64,000 nucleotides of DNA from Mya arenaria. Its lineage: Eukaryota > Mollusca > Bivalvia > Myida > Myidae. Made by a program: the position numbers and the translations under genes. Shown piece after piece: positions 43,270-64,000 of this stretch. Each line of letters starts with the position of its first letter. Position 1 is the stretch's first letter. The notes beneath the pieces were generated by a model. It searched no databases and had not been told where the DNA came from. It worked only from the letters and a program-made list of their open reading frames with translations. Where the stretch lies: the NCBI RefSeq assembly GCF_026914265.1, contig NC_069136.1:52631381-52695380 (forward strand), in the 5' to 3' direction.

Positions 43270-44700
43270 TTTAGATTTAACCTAGTTGCCTAGTTTTTGA
43301 CCCTCATTACCCAGTTTCAAACTAAGAGAAGATTTCATCGAGGCAAACATTCTCATTTAATATGGCTCATGAAGAATGGTCCAGAATTATTGCAAAAATA
43401 AAGCCACTTGAGTGTTCCCCAATGTTTTTTTTTTAAGATTTGGCCTAGTGACCTAGTTTTTTGCCCAATGTGAATCCCTTTTACAAGCGGTATAGGTAAG
43501 CCAAGATTTCATCAAGGCAATCATTCTGATTTTTTTTTGAAGATTGGAGCGGATATATTGTCTTTAGTGTCTTCCATGGATTTGACTTAGTGACCTAGAT
43601 TTTGACCTCATGTGGATCCCTTTTACAAGAGGTAGAGGTTTCATCAAGGAGCACATTCTGGCCAAGTATGAACATTATCTGACCATTCCCTATCAATATT
43701 CATATGGTTCCGTAGAGAAACCAACGGACAGGCGGAAGGACGGTTTGACAACGCCGAAATAATTATACACCCTTCTCAAAACCTTCGAATCGGTGGGGGG
43801 GGGGGGGGGGCAATTATAGCAGTCATGTGAAGTAAAGTGTTTGTTTATTATAGTGTCACCCCTCTCAGTTAAGGGCCAGCCCGTTGGGCTTATGAGACAC
43901 CTACATTCGTGAACATCTTTACCCCGATTCCTTATCCCAAATGCCAGGCGCCTGGCCGGAAGGCAATCGGTACCCCTCGATTTAACTAGCTGCTGGGTCG
44001 GCAACCGGCCATGTTAGAACAAGCCCCTTGTGAGACTCGAACCTTCGACCTCCCGCTCCGTAGGCGGACGCCTTAACCACAAAACCACGGATTTAATGTA
44101 CTCATTTTGCCATTTAATTTTATATAGCAAGTAGAAGAGCAATGCGGAACGCCGTATTATATCCGGCTTTTTCATTTAGACAATGGCGTTATATCAAAAG
44201 GATGTATGCATGGTTAGGGGGCAGTAAATAAAAATTGTTTTAATTACCACTAATTGTGTTGAGAACAACTGTTGGATTCAAATATTCTGACCATAAGTCA
44301 TGAAGATAGGATAAAAAGGTTGAACTTATTCGAGCATTCATAATTCCAACTTGAATTTTGTTTAAACTTATTTAATTTTTACAGCGATTGTGAAACAAGT
44401 TATTGCAACTTATATTAATCACTCTCGTTGACACAATGAATTCTCTCCAATTTTTTACATTGTGACCTAGATTTTGACCAGAGGTGACCCATATTCATCA
44501 GACTTGTATTCTGACCCAGCATCATACAAATTGGGATAAATAATATTGAATTTCGGAGAAACTTTGGTTCACTAGTATTTTGATCAATTTTAATTACAAT
44601 TGGATATAACCAGTGAATTTATGACGTTGATTGTTAACTCTGTAAGATTTGACCTAGTGACCTAGATTTTAACCAAATCCCATAATCCAATAAAAATCAT
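43270..44700. repeat. Bivalve-type 'TGACCTAGTGACCTAGTTTTTGACC' repeat field, interrupted by a SINE
   Basis: The blocks GACCTAGTGACCTAG, TTTTTGACC and GATTTCATCAAGGCAA recur at 43280-43730 with roughly 110-bp spacing, and again, more diverged, at 44460-44680. Wording and spacing are typical of tandem units of mollusc interspersed repeats. It is intergenic, between the convergent GSR and eIF4A genes. Confidence 0.55.
43811..44095 (-). mobile_element. tRNA-Arg-like SINE
   Basis: The minus-strand head (44095 leftwards) has the A box TGGTTAAGGCGTCCG and the B box GGTTCGAGTCTC. A CCGC/GCGG stem encloses the 7-base loop CTACGGA, whose middle ACG is an arginine anticodon. A non-tRNA body of about 220 bp follows, and the element ends next to a 16-base G run (43795-43810). 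The tRNA head plus unrelated body identifies a SINE rather than a tRNA gene. Parts of it read open on the minus strand (43693-44004) without meaning. Confidence 0.85.
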
Positions 44701-46197
44701 TAAAGATTCTGAAATTTTTGTTCTGTAAATATGGGCTGAAGCGGATATCTTCCGACTTTTATGTAGCTTGCATCGGTATTGTCACTTAATTTTTAAAATT
44801 TGATAGAATTGAAAGTCTGCCATCTTACTGAAGCAAGAGAGTTTGGAGCCTTAATCTATACCAGGTGTACCATTCTGATCTGGGCAGATCGCACAAGTTG
44901 TTCTTTTTAACTTCACCAAACTTGGTAGCATTGTTTGTGGGTATAATTTATCAAGGTTCAAAAACTAGTGGCCTGTAGCGTCATTAGAATTGTCAAAACT
45001 TGACCAAAATTACTTACGTTTAATAACATTTAATCTAGTGGTCTGAGCAGAATGGTCAGAGTGACCTGGGTACAGGCTAAGTCATACCAACACAATGTCA
45101 GATTTGGAGAGGTTGTCCAATGTATTATCTATCCTTAACATACAGCGTGAGCTTCAGTACTGTAAGTTCAACATAGGTGATATTTTTAGACTTCTAGTGA
45201 AGTTTTTTTTACATTATAATTTCAAGATACTTGGGTAATGTTTACTATGCAAGGTATGCGACTTCTCCAAAAATTCCAATATTTTGTGTTGGTTCTTCTC
45301 CTGTAGCAAACCAAATGGGAAGGAAACGACAAAACAAGATATGAAATTGTGTAATTTTTTAATACACCTATGGCTTTGTTTGATGACAGTTTTCAATTGA
45401 TACCGCTGAATATCTGTAGCCCCAGTTTGATAACAATGATATATAGAGTCATGCACCCTATTCTCAGAACAGCCTTCACAGCCAGAAACACTTGATTTTA
45501 TCACATCCATAATTGGACTACAGCTAACAAATACAAATAACTACAAAAAAAGTTTTAAACTTGATTTCAATAAATTAAATAAAAGAGAAAGAAACTTTTG
45601 GTACTCAACGATTTTGAAGGAGACAAATACTGCCAATATTACAGAAGCACTTAATAATATATATTTACAGCAAAATAAGGGGGCGAGAGACCCTAAGGAT
45701 CTTAAAAGGATCCCTAAAGGGCCCCTTACGGGTGAACCCAAAAAATGGGAAACACTCCCTTACCACGTGACCTTTCAAAGCACGATAGTTCACATTACAT
45801 TAGACAAATAATGAAATTTCAAACAATTATAAAGATAAATGTTGTATATACAAGTACTATAACATCAACATGAATGCAAAACAATCTTAAGTTCCCAAAA
45901 ACAGCTTAGAAGCTATGAAAAGGGAGTCCAATGGTTCAACTTTTCACAGGCTAAAAACAATCGCTGTAAGGTAACTTATCCAACGCAGTCAATATAATGT
46001 CACAGTTAATCAATTGGTAAAATCCTCTGCTTGCAGAAAACTAGAATAATCGCAGTTTTGATAAAAATTGAAATGTCACGTGTACCGACTCAATCTCAGT
46101 ACAAATGACGCAATATCGCAATATATGTCGCAGTCGATAATCCGTCGTGGTAGTAGTCTCAGTGAAGCGCGGTAACAACGATAACAATCCAATTGTC
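44701..46197. other. Intergenic/3' flank of eIF4A, no gene recognised
   Basis: AT-rich, with a small repetitive patch near 45690 (GGATCTTAAAAGGATCCCTA). The eIF4A 3' UTR should occupy the right end. Confidence 0.35.
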
Positions 46198-56457
<10,260 letters not shown>

Positions 56458-57213
56458 GTTCTTGCTAAAAGTAGCGCGAATAAAGGAAAGAGACACGGAT
56501 CGAATCACGGAACGGAAGTAGTCGAATAAATTATTTAATTGTTATAATTATATTTCGTATTGTAAAACAGGCTATTATGACTAACAATTTGTACATTTCT
56601 GAAATACTCCTATTATACGTAATTTATGGAATGCATAACTATTGCGAACTCTTTCTTATTGCGTGGACGTATCACGGTAACCCGTCTCAAAATGACGTCA
56701 TCCGATGTAGTGGTATAATCGCGGGAGAATACTCAATCTCCTACGCAGTGATTTCCCTTGACAAGCAGAACGCCGGCAAATTTATAATCAAGTAAAATAA
56801 AGATTTATCTCATTATTTAATAGATACCCAAGATAAGAAATGATGACTGGTGATATATTGATGATTAATCGTTTGCAGGATCGCCAACTTCCTTACAAAG
56901 AGATATAAGTATATGTGTTGTGGTGAAGGAGAGCAATACCAACATGTACAAGTGGAATTCGGGCCACTTAATTCTCTTCCCCTGCCACATCGACGACTTA
57001 CCAGATAGAGCCAAGTCCCATTTGTAAGATTGTCTGCAGACGGCTGCCACATCTACAAAGCCATCAACAACATTACTGAGTACAACTAACTACAACAAGA
57101 CATTAGAAAAATGCAATCTTGGGTCGACGACTGACGCCGCATGATGCAGTGTGTAACTTTAATTTATAACTTTGAACGCTAATTTATACTCGCACTCGGA
57201 CAAGTCCCATTTG
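56458..57213. other. eIF4A 5' flank, no further gene recognised
   Basis: Includes the eIF4A promoter side (minus strand, from 56458 rightwards). A 72-codon stretch at 56577-56795 and overlapping minus-strand stretches around 56813-57052 have no family resemblance. The minus strand has an acceptor-like TTTGTAG before ATGTGGCAGCC (57052) and a donor-like CTGGTAAGTC (about 57000), which could be chance. Confidence 0.35.
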
Positions 57214-57986
57214 CAGTGTGGACATACCACGTGGTTTGTGACGTCACATTTAGTTATAACGTGAAGTAAAATACCGCTCGACTCAAAAAGGATTATCGCT
57301 GTTAGTGCGTTATTTTTATATCATTTTTTTTATAAAACCTAGCGGAGGCTAAGCGGAAAAATGTACACTACACTCGGTTACTTAGCGACATGTTGACGAA
57401 TTTATAGTTTTTTTTAAAAATCGTGGGCAAATGCTGAAAATGGACAAAATAGTGTTTGTTATGACGAGAAGCAAATTACGTTTCTGGTCCAAAAAGTTGT
57501 TTATATATATATTCACCATGTTTGCCATAAAACGGAAGTCTCGGAATGCATATTTCTATCCTCAGGATGTATACATACCTACAAATAAGGCATACAGTAT
57601 ATAGAAATATCAAATGTTTGTATTTTGTTATGACGAAAAGCAAAACCTATTTGGTTATAACGAAAAGCAGTTTTTGGGAACAATTGCCGACCTCTCTCCA
57701 TCTTGCAATGAGCCCACTTTGAACCTGTTTTGCAATGAGCATCGGTTACAATATTTTGTCCATTTTCAGCATTTGCCCACGATTTTTTAAAAAACTATAA
57801 ATTACTCAACATGTCGCTTAATAACCGAGCGCAGTGTACATTTTTCCGCTTAGCCTCCGCTAGGTTTTATAAAAATTGATATAAAAATAACGCACTTACA
57901 GCGATAATCCCTTTTGAGTCGAGCGGTATTTTACTTCACGTTATAACTAAATGTGACGTCACAAACCACGTGGTATGTCCACACTG
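57214..57986. mobile_element. 773-bp element with ~240-bp terminal inverted repeats
   Basis: The left arm from CAGTGTGGACATACCACGTG (57214) to about 57455 is matched by the inverted right arm (about 57748-57986, ending GTATGTCCACACTG). Both run through GACGTCAC, CGCTCGACTC, CTAGCGGAGGCTAAGCGG and ATTTGCCCACGA/TCGTGGGCAAAT. The 5-bp ATTTG is directly repeated outside both ends (57209-57213, 57987-57991). The middle (about 290 bp) has repeated TTATGACGARAAGCAA phrases and no ORF. The superfamily cannot be assigned: CAGTG ends suit hAT but a 5-bp duplication does not. Confidence 0.9.
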
Positions 57987-58059
57987 ATTTGGCGAGTGCT
58001 CCGAAAAAGATTGTTAGTCATTTAAGTTTTTTTGGAGCATATTGCACAGGCAGAATGTT

Positions 58060-58245
58060 ACTCTGGTTAGACCTACCCTGGTATTTTAACGTGCACCAGT
58101 GTATCATGAGCACTATCACACGGGATCCTCCTCCCGAAGACCGCATTAATTGGTATTTTTGTTGTCACGGTTGCGGCGCGGAATCGAACCTGTATCCTCT
58201 GGATTGACAGTCAACTGTGTTACCACTAGACCACGCATCCGCTAC
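58060..58245 (-). mobile_element. tRNA-derived SINE
   Basis: The minus-strand head is GCGGATGCGTGGTCTAGTGG (A box) with GATACAGGTTCGATTCCGCG (B box) at tRNA spacing. Between them lies CTGTCAA, resembling an Asp-type loop, but the anticodon stem mismatches, so it is not a working tRNA. The body runs left through CACGGTT and CCAATTAATGCGG towards GTGCACGTTAAAATACCAGG. Confidence 0.7.
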
Positions 58246-58499
58246 ATACTATCTGGGATCAATAACTTTTATACTACTCCCACTGAGACACTATGTACAG
58301 TGGCGGTTCCATGAAATGATGTTAGAGTAAGGGCAACCTCTTGACATTCGCCCCTCCTCAGCGACTGAAGCGAAATTAAAACTGGCCCAAAATCGGGTGC
58401 ATTTTGAGCGTTCTTATTACTCTGACATTGACATAAAACGGGTAAGTGTGGACGATTTTATCATCGGTTTTGGAGCTCGCCGTCCCAACCATGAAACAG

Positions 58500-58812
58500 C
58501 TAGGGTACTATTAAAGCATCCGGAACAAGCGAAACATCTAGTCTACGCAGTATTGAAGCGCCAACTGGGACCCTTACATAATATGTGACATCGAACGCCT
58601 AGAACGCATTCAACGCATGACATAGGGGCTGGATTGATCACAAACGACTTCAAATATCAAGGCTGCGTCTCCGAAATCACACAAAACATTGAACTTCAAA
58701 GCTTACAGCAGAGGCGCTGGCACCGAGGCTGACTTTCTTGTACAACGTGATGGAAGGACACGTACCAGCCATTGACATCGACCATAATTTAATACTAAAT
58801 GGCATAAAATAA
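58500..58812 (+). mobile_element. LINE relic, reverse-transcriptase C-terminus
   Basis: Frameshifted translation gives SANWDPYIICDIERLERIQR (about 58552-58612), GLITNDFKYQGCVSE, then ELQSLQQRRW and RLTFLYNVMEGHVPAID (to about 58775). This is the standard order at the C-terminus of jockey/CR1-type reverse transcriptases (WDP, IERIQRRAAR, LQ RR, LTFLYK). It is broken by stops. Confidence 0.75.
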
Positions 58813-59089
58813 CTATTAGGATTACAAAAATGAAGGCTACGGTAGTAAAAACATTGCTATTACAACGCCAAATGATTTGTGCCAATTTATACTAAAATAC
58901 AATTAGTGGGAAACTTGATCAACCCGCAGGGCACTGTGAACCAACCTGAGCCCCTATACGCCATATAAGTAAAAGAGTCCGAGGCTAGCATGATTTCTGG
59001 CGGTGTGACTGGAAACATATTTCTATTTTAACATAGTTAGTTGAAAAAAGTCGAACATGAAATAGTACATTACAATTGAGTTAAAATTA

Positions 59090-60215
59090 TGTTGTGCCCT
59101 CTACAAAAATACAACAAGGGGTCACGATTGTTTAACAACAACAACAACAACAAAATGGCCGTTTTCCTGTTTTGCTTTAAAATGCACCTGCTTTGAAACT
59201 ACCACTCCAAATTCAATGAAACTTTACAGTAAGCTGCCTTGGGTGACCCCATACAAAAATACAACAAGGGGTCACGATTGATCAACAACAACAGCAACAA
59301 CAACAAAATGGCTGACGTCCTGTTTTGCTTTAAAAAAACATCTCATTTGAAACTACCACTCCAAATTCAATTAAACTTTACAGGAAGCTTCTTTGGATGA
59401 CCCTCTACAAAAATACAACAAGGAGTCACGATTGATTAACAACAACAACAACAACAACAACAACAAAATGGCCGACTCTCTGTTTTGCTTTAAAAGACAT
59501 CTCATCTGAAACTACTACTCCAAATTCAATGAAACTTTACAGGAAGCTTCTTTGGGTGACCCTCTACAAAAAAAACAACAAGGGGTCACGATTGATCAAC
59601 AACAACAACAACAGCAGCAACAACAACAAAATGGCTGACTTCCTGTTTGCTTTAAAAAACATCTCCTCTGAAACTACCACTCCAAATTCAATGAAAGTTT
59701 ACAGGAAGCTTCCTTGGGTGACCCTCTACAAAAATACAACAAGGGGTCACGATTGATCAACAACAACAACAACAAAATGGCCGACTTACTGTTTTGCTCT
59801 AAAAAAACATCTCATTTGAAACTACCACTTCAAATTCAATGAAACTTTACCGGAAGCTTCCTTGGATGACCCTCTACAAAAATACAACAAGGGGTCACGA
59901 TTGATTAACAACAACAGCAATAACAGCAACAACAACAAAATAGCTGACTTCCTGTTTTGCTTTAAAAAAACATCTCCTCTGAAACTACAAGACAATGGCC
60001 GATTTACTGTTTTGTTTTAAAAACATCTCTGAAACTCCCAGGCCAAATTCAATGAAACTTTACAGGTAGCTTCATTGCATTGCATTTACAAATATAAAAC
60101 AAGGCAACGTCATCAGTAAAGACATGTTTAAATTGCAACATTTTTATTAATGCTTTATCAAAGAGTTGTGGCCCTTTGCTTAGGTGAGCGTTTTAGGGCC
60201 ATCATGGCCCTTTTG
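59090..60215. repeat. ~155-bp tandem array (six units) with hairpin tail
   Basis: The phrase ACAACAAGGGGTCACGATTG (one unit has GGAGTCACG) recurs near 59111, 59261, 59415, 59575, 59736 and 59884, at steps of 148-161 bp. Each is followed by (CAA)n, AAAATGGC, GTTTTGCTTTAAAA and CAAATTCAATGAAACTTTAC. After the array (from about 60150) comes GTTGTGGCCCTTTGCTTAGG, the palindrome GGGCCATCATGGCCC and TTTTGTTTTT. Tandem core plus terminal hairpin is the layout of pearl/HINE-like elements. A coding-looking stretch at 59529-59756 is a repeat translation. Confidence 0.8.
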
Positions 60216-60789
60216 TTTTTAATATGTCACCGTGCAAAATCCCACGCTCGGGCATTATCGTATACCTCTTAATGTTTAAAGTGTGACACAGCATAAAACA
60301 ATACAGTCAGTGTCGGTTGACAAGCGCTCCGTTGAATACCTCAACGAGTCGGCTGTTGCGATGTGCTCCGTAACACACAATTGTTTGGCCGAGGAAAAGG
60401 GGTCAACTTGCAAAAGGGGTCAACTGGTGCTGGTGCTCATGGTTAAGAGCGTGAAAAACATACAAGGAATGTCTACCACTATATGGTCTACCTTGTAGAA
60501 CATCACCAGCTTCGAGTGTGAGCGACAGTCTTGGAGAGTTTGTCAGCCAAGATCAATAAGAATCTGGCTGGTGCTGCTGTTTGTCCTGTAGTCGCCCTTG
60601 ATAAACTGTGCTGGACGAAACCTTGATTAAGCCTTGATTAAGCGTAAGAGAAGAGGCACGACTTGGGTGCGCAACTTTCGACAATCGGACCCTCCCTTAA
60701 ACCGAACTACACGCATTTATGGTATACTTGTTGGTATGTTGGAGTGAGGGTTCGAGAAGCCGTTACACCCCCCCCCCCCTAAATCGGCT
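60216..60789. other. Unassigned stretch
   Basis: An open stretch at 60283-60498 (71 codons) and a possible frame around 60530-60600 (SLSAKINKNLAGAAVCPVV) show no family I recognise. A 12-base C run lies at 60768-60779. It may be part of the LINE debris on either side. Confidence 0.3.
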
Positions 60790-61470
60790 AATGCGTGCAG
60801 CACTCCGTTGACACAGCCTCAATCTGGTTGATGTTAGATAGGGCAGTGGTCCCTCATTGTCCTTCAGTTTCATCAATTTCGTGAAACCTTTTTTACAAAT
60901 TGAGTAAATGGACTTCATTCGATTTTTCTTTTTTGTTCTGCGGATTACCTTGCACGTGCTTGGGTTGAAAGGCATAGCTTCTGCAGCCTATCAAAGTATC
61001 CAAGAAAGACAGCGGTCTCTAATGCAGAATGTATCGTTTTGATATAGTAGACTATCATCAACCGAGAAGTCGGGTGACATGCTGGTGTCTTTATTGTAGG
61101 TCAGGAAAAGCAGATGACCCGAGACAGACCCCTGAGGTACACCGGAGTAGACCGGTGATGCGTGAGACATTTTACCTTTTACCAAGACGTACTGTGTTCT
61201 GTTATTCAGATAACTCCATATCGGTTGAAGAAGTTACCTTGGATTCCGTAATGATGTAGCTCTGCAGCTAAAAGTTTTTGTATCCATACCGAACGGTTTG
61301 CTGAAGTCTAGAAGTATGGCGCGTTGACCTGATCGACATCGTCATATTCCAGAGTAAAATCCAGAAGCGTTGCAGAAACTAGATTGTTGACGTAGCTATA
61401 GAGCGCTGAAGTACATGTAGCTGTATATCTTTGTACTTTTATTTCTTAAACCAATGCTGTGTATCACTTG
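60790..61470 (-). mobile_element. LINE relic, central reverse-transcriptase domain
   Basis: The minus strand reads LLDFSKPFG (about 61300), SYLNNRTQYVLVKGK (about 61210-61165), YSGVPQGSVSGHLLFLTYN (about 61145-61090), VDDSLLY and MPFNPSTCKVIRRTKK (60975-60930). These are the palm blocks of a jockey/CR1-type reverse transcriptase, including the catalytic region, here VDD in place of the usual ADD. Frameshifts and stops interrupt it. It may derive from the same kind of element as 58500-58812 but in opposite orientation. Confidence 0.8.
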
Positions 61471-62735
61471 TGGATTTTGTGTCGGTCGAAGTCTTCCATG
61501 ACATGGCCCAAACATCACAAAAATACTCAAGTTAAATCTTAATCTTAATCTCAACTAAATTCACCACATGAAAGCAAAGTTTGATGCAAAATCTTGTATG
61601 TTTTATACTTTTTGAAAATGTATTTTCTCGTAGAATGTGTTGATAAAAAGATTTTGTCAATATTTCAAAGAAAACTAATTCTAGAGCCAAAATATAATTG
61701 AGTTATTGTAAAATAATAATAATTGTACTCAAGTACATTTATGGCTGTGAAATATTTTAACTTGGAATCTTGACCAAAGGTTTTCATCAAGGTATGCAAC
61801 GAAATAATTCGCTTTTAAAAGGTGAAAAAAACATCCATGATTTATAATATTTGTAATGCTAGTATGTGAGTTTAGACTGAGATTTACATTTGATTCAAGT
61901 TTTTTTGTGATATTCAACGACCTGGCTATTGATGACATGCTTGGGGGTCTGGCAGCAATATATAGCTATATAGGGATATGGGCCAAGAGATTATTTGTAA
62001 ACCAATGTTACGGATATCTAACGTTACCTCATAATTTGATCCGGGCAAGCTGCCTTGTTTACATCTAGTTCCGACATCCTGACCCCGTTGACTCCTACTT
62101 TGAAGTTTTGTATGTCGGATTTAGATTCACCCTTGAAATGTCTTATCTGCAGTCGCATGGACTATCGTGACCTGGTTTTTGAGAATAGCGGCTTTGTCTT
62201 TTGATTTGGTTATAGGATCATAATATGTTTAAGTTATCCCTTCTGTTTTAAGTGATACATTAGAACAAATGTTACATGTTTTGCCTTTTACAGGTGTAGA
62301 GCCTTTTGGGATTTTTTTATCATAGCCGACTATAAGTATATCTTTGACGAAGTCATGACAGGCTTTTCTGCATTTCTTTTCTGAATTTCTTTATTGATTT
62401 GATTTATTGATTTGAATCTATAATGAATAATAATCTTGGACATTGTAAGTTTCTTTTGTGTCTTTCAGTGTGCTCTTTTTCTGTTTTCAGGATATGCGTT
62501 TCTCGGAGTCCATGGTTGGTTAAGTGGGTGGTACTTGTCATTGTTGGTACATATTAAGTGATGACAGAAGTTGTAAAATCTCTGAAGGACCCCAAAGAAT
62601 ATAACCATTGGTTTCTGATGTATTTCTCGAGGAACGTCCTCTACAAAGTCCTTGGTAGTATTTTTTCTACGAGTTGGTCCTTGTTTTAGCCCTGTAAGAC
62701 TCCAGCACGGTCACTGAAAATGCCGCACTGCTATT
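61471..62735. other. No gene recognised
   Basis: AT-rich sequence with scattered short open stretches and no conserved protein blocks. It could include the degraded upstream part of the LINE that follows. Confidence 0.35.
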
Positions 62736-63676
62736 TTGAATTACATGAGAATAAAGAGCATTAGACAATATTTGACGAAAGAAGCAACAGAAATTCTAGT
62801 GTTATCCCTAGTCATGTCCCACCTTGACTATTGCAACGTCATTCTCTATGGGATAGCCCAGTGCGACATACAGAAAATGCAGCGTATACAAAATATGTGC
62901 GCAAAACTCGTTCTATCTCGCTCTCGATATGATAGTTCCAAACAAGCTTTATACGATCTGCATTGGTTACCTGTGAAAGCGAGAATCCCGTTCAAAATTG
63001 TAACTTTTATGTACAGCTGCTCAGTTGGAAACGCTCCAGAGTACCTTACCGAACTTCTTGAAGAACAACGACACAAGCGCAATCTACGCTCAACACAATC
63101 TTCAGGATGTTATAAAATATCATTCAATAAAAGAAAGACTTTCGCCGATAGGAGTTTCAGTACCGTTAGTCCGAAGCTCGGGAACGAGCTTCCAAGTAAC
63201 ATCAGGAACTCGGTATCTTCAGAATGCTTTAAGAAAAACTTGAAAACGCATTACTTCAGGGACTACTATGCATTATTCTAAATAAACACAGTGTTGGTGG
63301 GCGAACTGTTTTGACCCAAATCATTTTCTGTTTTGTTCAACATTTATTTTTATATTATTTAATTCCTTCATGTATATTTAAAAAATATATTCTACGATAC
63401 TTTTAAATATGGGCCACACAGTACTCACGTTGTGGTATATGACGCTTTTGGGTATGACGATTTCATGTTTTATAGTAGACACATATAAGTTTTAATTTAA
63501 CTTATTCTTTTTTATTTTCACACAATCGCATTTTATTTTTATAATGTCGCTTTTACCTGTCTTAAGTAATATTCGTGTGTGATGTCGATTTTATATTTGT
63601 TAACATACTGTGTACAACGCCATTGAGTATATTTATAAAATTAGGCGTTTAATCAAATAAACAAGTTTCAAGTTTC
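62736..63676 (+). mobile_element. 5'-truncated non-LTR retrotransposon with intact 3' ORF end
   Basis: An uninterrupted 181-codon frame (62736-63281) covers the C-terminus of a CR1/L2-type reverse transcriptase: SLVMSHLDYCNVILYG, IQKMQRIQNMCAKLVL, ALYDLHWLPVKARI, NAPEYLTELL and PKLGNELPSNIRN, ending in TAA. About 395 bp of 3' UTR follows and ends AAATAAACAAGTTTCAAGTT then T, a short tandem tail. Start truncated, end intact is the normal result of LINE insertion. The clean frame suggests a fairly recent copy. Confidence 0.85.
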
Positions 63677-64000
63677 ACTGGCGCCCGGTATGACTTTACA
63701 TCTTTCAATCAGCACTGAACTGTTTTGTCATGGATAAGTCAAATATATTCTTGTTTCAATATATGTTTCAAAGCAAAAAAATGTTCGCTTTAACTGGCTG
63801 ACTGGTGATTGTGTCTGTTTTCCAGTTGATATTTGGCAGTTTGGCAACACCTGTTATCTATAGTGTTAAGGAGTTTGGGTAGGTGAACTGTGGACCTACA
63901 TCAGGTTTTAACATTTTGTTTATTGTGTTGTGCCGTGCGTTTTTAACTATAAACCCGTTATTTGACACCTATGGGGAATTAGCTATTGAAGTCCAAAACA
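63677..64000. other. No gene recognised
   Basis: Sequence to the window edge with no coding or RNA feature seen. Confidence 0.35.

Noticed and set aside
43795..43810. G run as a biological signal by itself
   Set aside because: Homopolymers of this length are often sequencing or assembly errors, and no companion motif supports function.
56577..56795. 72-codon frame downstream of the eIF4A promoter side
   Set aside because: No family resemblance, no clear splice partner, and low-complexity hydrophobic translation. It is left unannotated as a gene.
58165..58245. Functional tRNA-Asp gene
   Set aside because: A and B boxes are present but the anticodon stem mismatches and the body continues as a SINE.

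Overview
This is a gene-dense but repeat-rich eukaryotic nuclear window, AT-rich, with short phase-conserved exons and GT-AG introns of about 0.1-4 kb. The set of small interspersed repeats (elements opening with ATGCCCCC and carrying tandem cores of about 145-155 bp, tRNA-derived SINEs, TTA- and TA-flanked MITEs, jockey/CR1-like LINE relics) points to a mollusc, most probably a bivalve. That assignment is inference from repeat style and protein similarity, not a species call.

Four complete protein genes can be read exon by exon, and the tail of a fifth is present. (1) 218-315 (+): last exon of a single-pass membrane protein. (2) 6668-15062 (+): class II CPD photolyase, 10 coding exons, 514 aa. 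(3) 19130-32015 (-): CCDC39, the axonemal 96-nm ruler coiled-coil protein, 22 coding exons, 946 aa. (4) 33719-41190 (+): glutathione reductase, 12 coding exons, 462 aa. (5) 46198-56457 (-): translation initiation factor eIF4A of the eIF4A1/2 type, 10 coding exons, 410 aa. Every splice junction in models 2-5 was checked for frame, and each CDS length is a multiple of three. Photolyase and CCDC39 converge at their 3' ends, CCDC39 and glutathione reductase are head to head with about 1.7 kb between start codons, and glutathione reductase and eIF4A converge. The genes do not form one pathway. They are DNA photorepair, cilia assembly, redox balance and translation.

1-6.4 kb holds the membrane-protein exon, a small MITE and two decayed LINE fragments. 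6.4-15 kb is photolyase, with several tandem copies of its own exons. 15-19 kb is the convergent intergenic region with MITEs and a 41-bp minisatellite. 19-32 kb is CCDC39. 32-33.7 kb is the divergent promoter region. 33.7-41.2 kb is glutathione reductase, again with decayed tandem exon copies. 41-46 kb is intergenic with a MITE and a SINE. 46-56.5 kb is eIF4A, whose introns hold seven copies of one short repeat and nested transposons. 56.5-64 kb has no recognisable host gene: a long-TIR element, SINE, LINE pieces and a minisatellite array.

The most unusual pattern is that three independent genes here carry tandem copies of parts of their own exons at steps of about 117-157 bp. They include an exact 150-bp triplication in photolyase, and most copies have decayed into pseudo-exons. 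The same length scale recurs in the tandem cores of the local bivalve-type mobile elements.
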